A stretch of 64,000 bases of DNA, from NCBI GenBank assembly GCA_026398815.1, contig JAPLSA010000017.1, positions 310,001-374,000 of the forward strand, given 5' to 3'. The translations under genes were made by a program, and so were the position numbers. This document shows positions 61,672 through 64,000 of the stretch, piece by piece (positions within the stretch are counted from its first letter, which is position 1; every line of letters starts with the position of its first letter). The notes beneath the pieces are model-generated. The model did no database searches and was not told the origin of the DNA. It saw nothing but the letters and a program-made list of their open reading frames with translations. This DNA is from Gammaproteobacteria bacterium. Its GTDB lineage: Bacteria; Pseudomonadota; Gammaproteobacteria; Nevskiales; Nevskiaceae.

Positions 61672-63528
61672 ATGCGCGCCACGATCCCCGAAGCCCTGAC
61701 CCAGCGAGAGCAGCGGGTACTCGCCCGTCTGGAGCAGGGCCTGTCCAACCGGCAGATCAGCGAAGCGCTGTTCATCAGCGAGCAGACGGTCAAATTCCAC
61801 CTGAAGAACATCTACGCCAAGCTCGGCGTCCACGGCCGGGTGCAGGCGGTGATGCACGCCCGCCGGGCAGCCGGCGAGGCGTCGGCCGCACCGCGCAGCG
61901 CCGATGCTGATGCCGCACTCGTCGCCCAGGCGCGGCGCCGGCAGATGGAGCCGGTGCTGAGCCCGCTGGAATTCCTGCGCCATCGCCGCCAGCAGCATCG
62001 CGACCGCGAGGCCGTGGTCGACGGCAGCTTGCGCTGGACCTGGGGCGAGTTCGCCGACTACTGCGACCGCGTCGCCATCGCGCTGGCGGCGCTCGGCGTG
62101 CAGCGCGGCCAGCGAGTGGCGGTGATTGCCGCTGGCGGCCACGAGACGCTGGCGCTGTTTCATGCGGTGCCGGCGCTGGGTGCGGTGATCGTGCCGATCG
62201 ACACCCGGCTGCCGGCCGTCGACCAGCTGGCGCTGGTCCGTCACTGCGAGGCGCAGCTGCTGTGTGCCGACCTGGAGGCCATCGACACCCTCGCCGCCGG
62301 CCCCGGCCTTGCCGAGCTGCAGGGCCTGCCGCGCGCCGCGCTCGGCGGCAGCCGGTCCGGCTGGATCGCGCTGGGCCTGCGGGTCGCGGAAGCCGGCGGT
62401 CCGCCGCCAGCGGCCGAGATCGCCGATGACGACCTGATCGCGATCGCCTACACCAGCGGCACCACCGGCGCGCCGCGCGGCGTGATGATCAGCCATCGCA
62501 ATGCCTGGATGAACAGCATGCGCTGCCTGCTGCACTGGCCGCTGGGCGTCGACGACCGCTACCTGTGGCTGCTGTCGTTCGCGCACGCCAACGGCTGGGG
62601 CTATGTCTGGACCGTAGTCGCCGCCGGCGCCACCCAGGTCTGCACGCGGGAACGCAGCCTGCTCGGCAATCTGGCCCTGCTCGGCGCCGAGCGGGTCACC
62701 GCGTTCTGCGCCGGCCGCTCGACATTGCAGGCCGCCACCCAGGCCGCAGCCGCCGACCTGCCCGCAGTGCCGCGCGGCATCCGCGTGCTGGTTGCCGGCT
62801 CGGCGCCGTCACCGACGCTGCTGGCCCGGCTCGACCGCGCCTATGGCTTCCGGATCACCCACGGCTACGGCCTGACCGAGACCGCCGTGTTCGTCGCCTT
62901 CAACGAAGTGCCGGCCAGCCTCGCCGCCGGCGGCGACGAATCGGCGCGTGCCCAGCACCTTGCCCAGCAGGGCATCCCGGCACTGGGCGCCTGCGAGGTA
63001 CGGATCGTCGACGAGGAAGGCGTCGACGTGCCGGCCGACGGCCGCAGCCTCGGCGAAGTGATCGTCCGCAGCAGCAGCCTGATGCGCGGCTACTGGCGCG
63101 ATCCCGAAGCGAGCCTGCGGGCGCTCGAAGACGGCTGGTTCCACACCGGCGACGCGGCGGTGATGCACGCCGGCGGCAGCTTCGAGATCCGCGACCGGAT
63201 CAAGGACATCATCATCAGCGACGACCAGCTGGTCGCCTCGCTGGAAGTCGAGGCCGTGCTCGTCCAGCACCCGGACGTCATCGAAGCCGCCGTGATCGGC
63301 GTCCCCGATCCGGCGCTCGGCGAGCGGATCGTCGCCTGGATCGTGCTGCGCAATCCGTACAGCTTCGATGTCGCCACGCTGCAAGCGCATGTCGCCGGCC
63401 GGCTGGCCGCGTTCAAGCGGCCGCACCGCTACGAAGTCACCCGGACGCTGCCGCGCACCGCCACCGGCAAGCTCGCCAAGCAGGTGCTGCGCGAGCAGGC
63501 GCGCAGCGTTTCCCCCTCCTTGGAGTAG
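61672..63528 (+). CDS. LuxR-type HTH fused to acyl-CoA synthetase
   Basis: 618 residues. Residues 8-66 form a complete LuxR/GerE helix-turn-helix: LTQREQRVLARLEQG, then SNRQISEALFISEQTVKFHL and KNIYAKLG. After a linker (about 70-95), an adenylate-forming ligase follows: YTSGTTGAPRGVMISH (A3, with Arg for the usual Lys), HGYGLTETAV (A5), WFHTGDAAV (A7), RDRIKDIIISDDQLVAS (A8, where GGEN is expected), and the C-terminal TATGKLAKQVLR with the catalytic Lys. One reading frame, no frameshift. It would combine DNA binding with acyl activation; it diverges from the crotonase and is followed by another acyl-CoA synthetase. Fusion is seen; function is inferred. Confidence 0.88.
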   Translation: MRATIPEALTQREQRVLARLEQGLSNRQISEALFISEQTVKFHLKNIYAKLGVHGRVQAVMHARRAAGEASAAPRSADADAALVAQARRRQMEPVLSPLEFLRHRRQQHRDREAVVDGSLRWTWGEFADYCDRVAIALAALGVQRGQRVAVIAAGGHETLALFHAVPALGAVIVPIDTRLPAVDQLALVRHCEAQLLCADLEAIDTLAAGPGLAELQGLPRAALGGSRSGWIALGLRVAEAGGPPPAAEIADDDLIAIAYTSGTTGAPRGVMISHRNAWMNSMRCLLHWPLGVDDRYLWLLSFAHANGWGYVWTVVAAGATQVCTRERSLLGNLALLGAERVTAFCAGRSTLQAATQAAAADLPAVPRGIRVLVAGSAPSPTLLARLDRAYGFRITHGYGLTETAVFVAFNEVPASLAAGGDESARAQHLAQQGIPALGACEVRIVDEEGVDVPADGRSLGEVIVRSSSLMRGYWRDPEASLRALEDGWFHTGDAAVMHAGGSFEIRDRIKDIIISDDQLVASLEVEAVLVQHPDVIEAAVIGVPDPALGERIVAWIVLRNPYSFDVATLQAHVAGRLAAFKRPHRYEVTRTLPRTATGKLAKQVLREQARSVSPSLE

Positions 63529-63581
63529 TTCGGCGGCGGCGATCCTCGCCTAAGGTGCGCGCCAGCCAAGGAGCCCACCTG

Positions 63582-64000
63582 ATGACCCCCACCGACGCCG
63601 GCCAGGCCTTCCGCGCCGCCCGCGATGTCCTGCTCGCCCATCGCCGCGATGCCGCCACCGCCTGCCGGGAATTCCACTGGCCGGAAGCAGCGCCGTTCAA
63701 CTGGGCGCTGGATCATTTCGACCACCTGGCGCACGGCAATGAAGCCACCGCGCTGTGGATCGTCGAAGCCGACGGCCGCGAAAGCCGGCGAAGCTTCGCG
63801 GCGCTGTCGGCCGCCTCGGACGCCATCGCCAACGGCCTGCGCGCCCAGGGCCTGCGCCGCGGCGATCGGGTGCTGGTGATGCTGCCGAACACCGTCGAGC
63901 TGTGGGAAACGATGCTGGCGCTGATGAAGCTCGGCGCCGTGCTGAGCCCGGCGACGATGCTGCTGTCCAGCGACGAGCTGGCTGATCGCGTCGAACGCGG
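63582..64000 (+). CDS. Acyl-CoA synthetase, N-terminal part (cut by window edge)
   Basis: 139 codons visible, then the window ends. The start (FNWALDHFDHLA, then RSFAALSAASDAIANGL and GDRVLVMLPNTVELWETMLALMKLGAV) matches adenylate-forming ligases of the medium-chain acyl/benzoate-CoA type. It lies 53 nt after the LuxR-ligase fusion, on the same strand, and probably shares its transcript. The active-site motifs lie beyond the edge, so substrate class is open. Confidence 0.82.
   Translation, partial: MTPTDAGQAFRAARDVLLAHRRDAATACREFHWPEAAPFNWALDHFDHLAHGNEATALWIVEADGRESRRSFAALSAASDAIANGLRAQGLRRGDRVLVMLPNTVELWETMLALMKLGAVLSPATMLLSSDELADRVER

Noticed and set aside
1-64000. CRISPR array, insertion sequence, prophage or integrative element.
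   Set aside because: No regularly spaced direct repeats, transposase or integrase motifs, or phage structural genes were seen. The only tRNA is not flanked by an integrase.

Overview
The window is a contiguous piece of a GC-rich, gene-dense bacterial chromosome. I count about 55 protein genes and one tRNA-Pro(UGG). I see no rRNA, no insertion sequence, no phage genes and no CRISPR array. The gene set points to a gammaproteobacterium: a ygfB-pepP-ubiH-ubiI cluster (aerobic ubiquinone synthesis), yebC-ruvC-ruvA, dbpA, selO, a PhoP/PhoQ-like pair and Csu-type fimbriae. The GC content and the many acyl-CoA ligases, acyl-CoA dehydrogenase, SDR and P450 genes fit the Nevskiales/Solimonas neighbourhood. 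That assignment is an inference, not a match to a genome.

Layout. 1-4.6 kb: the start of an MMPL/RND exporter with its LolA-like partner, a DUF1244 protein, then overlapping ndh and selO. 4.8-11.3 kb: the most unusual block. It holds a giant winged-helix/Ser-Thr kinase/TPR protein, a radical SAM enzyme whose start overlaps the kinase stop, a 111-residue protein ending in cysteine, and on the opposite strand an animal-type heme peroxidase downstream of a histone-deacetylase-like gene. 11.4-21.6 kb: a cysteine-repeat secreted protein, a voltage-sensor-like membrane protein, a CSS-EAL phosphodiesterase, an APH-like kinase, an M48 peptidase, an SDR, a LON-substrate-binding protein, DUF1415 and an acyl-CoA ligase. 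21.7-31.3 kb: a secreted subtilase, GNAT, a second acyl-CoA ligase divergent from an acyl-CoA dehydrogenase, a transglutaminase-like protein, a PrpF isomerase, an AIM24 protein and a serine-hydrolase lipoprotein. 31.4-38 kb: an AtoE-type transporter and an MHS transporter, a glycine-zipper protein, PepSY, a two-component system and a styrene-oxide-isomerase-like membrane protein. 38.1-50.2 kb: dbpA, a Csu-type chaperone-usher cluster, DUF1003, a Fur-box-linked TonB receptor, a DUF2914 protein, and a MarR regulator divergent from a P450-SnoaL fusion. 50.5-60.5 kb: tRNA-Pro, ubiI-like/ubiH/DUF3667/pepP/ygfB, a dispersed inverted repeat, ruvA/ruvC/yebC, lpdA and a TetR regulator. 60.8-64 kb: a crotonase divergent from a LuxR-HTH/acyl-CoA synthetase fusion, then the start of another acyl-CoA synthetase.

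Main candidates for new biology. (1) The kinase-radical SAM-short protein unit at 4803-8841, with the peroxidase converging on it, which could be a regulated peptide- or protein-modification system. (2) The LuxR-type HTH fused to an adenylate-forming ligase (61672-63528), which could link acyl substrate state to transcription. (3) The P450-SnoaL fusion with a plausible internal start. (4) A styrene-oxide-isomerase-like protein outside any visible styrene operon. All statements rest on reading the sequence. No database search was run.
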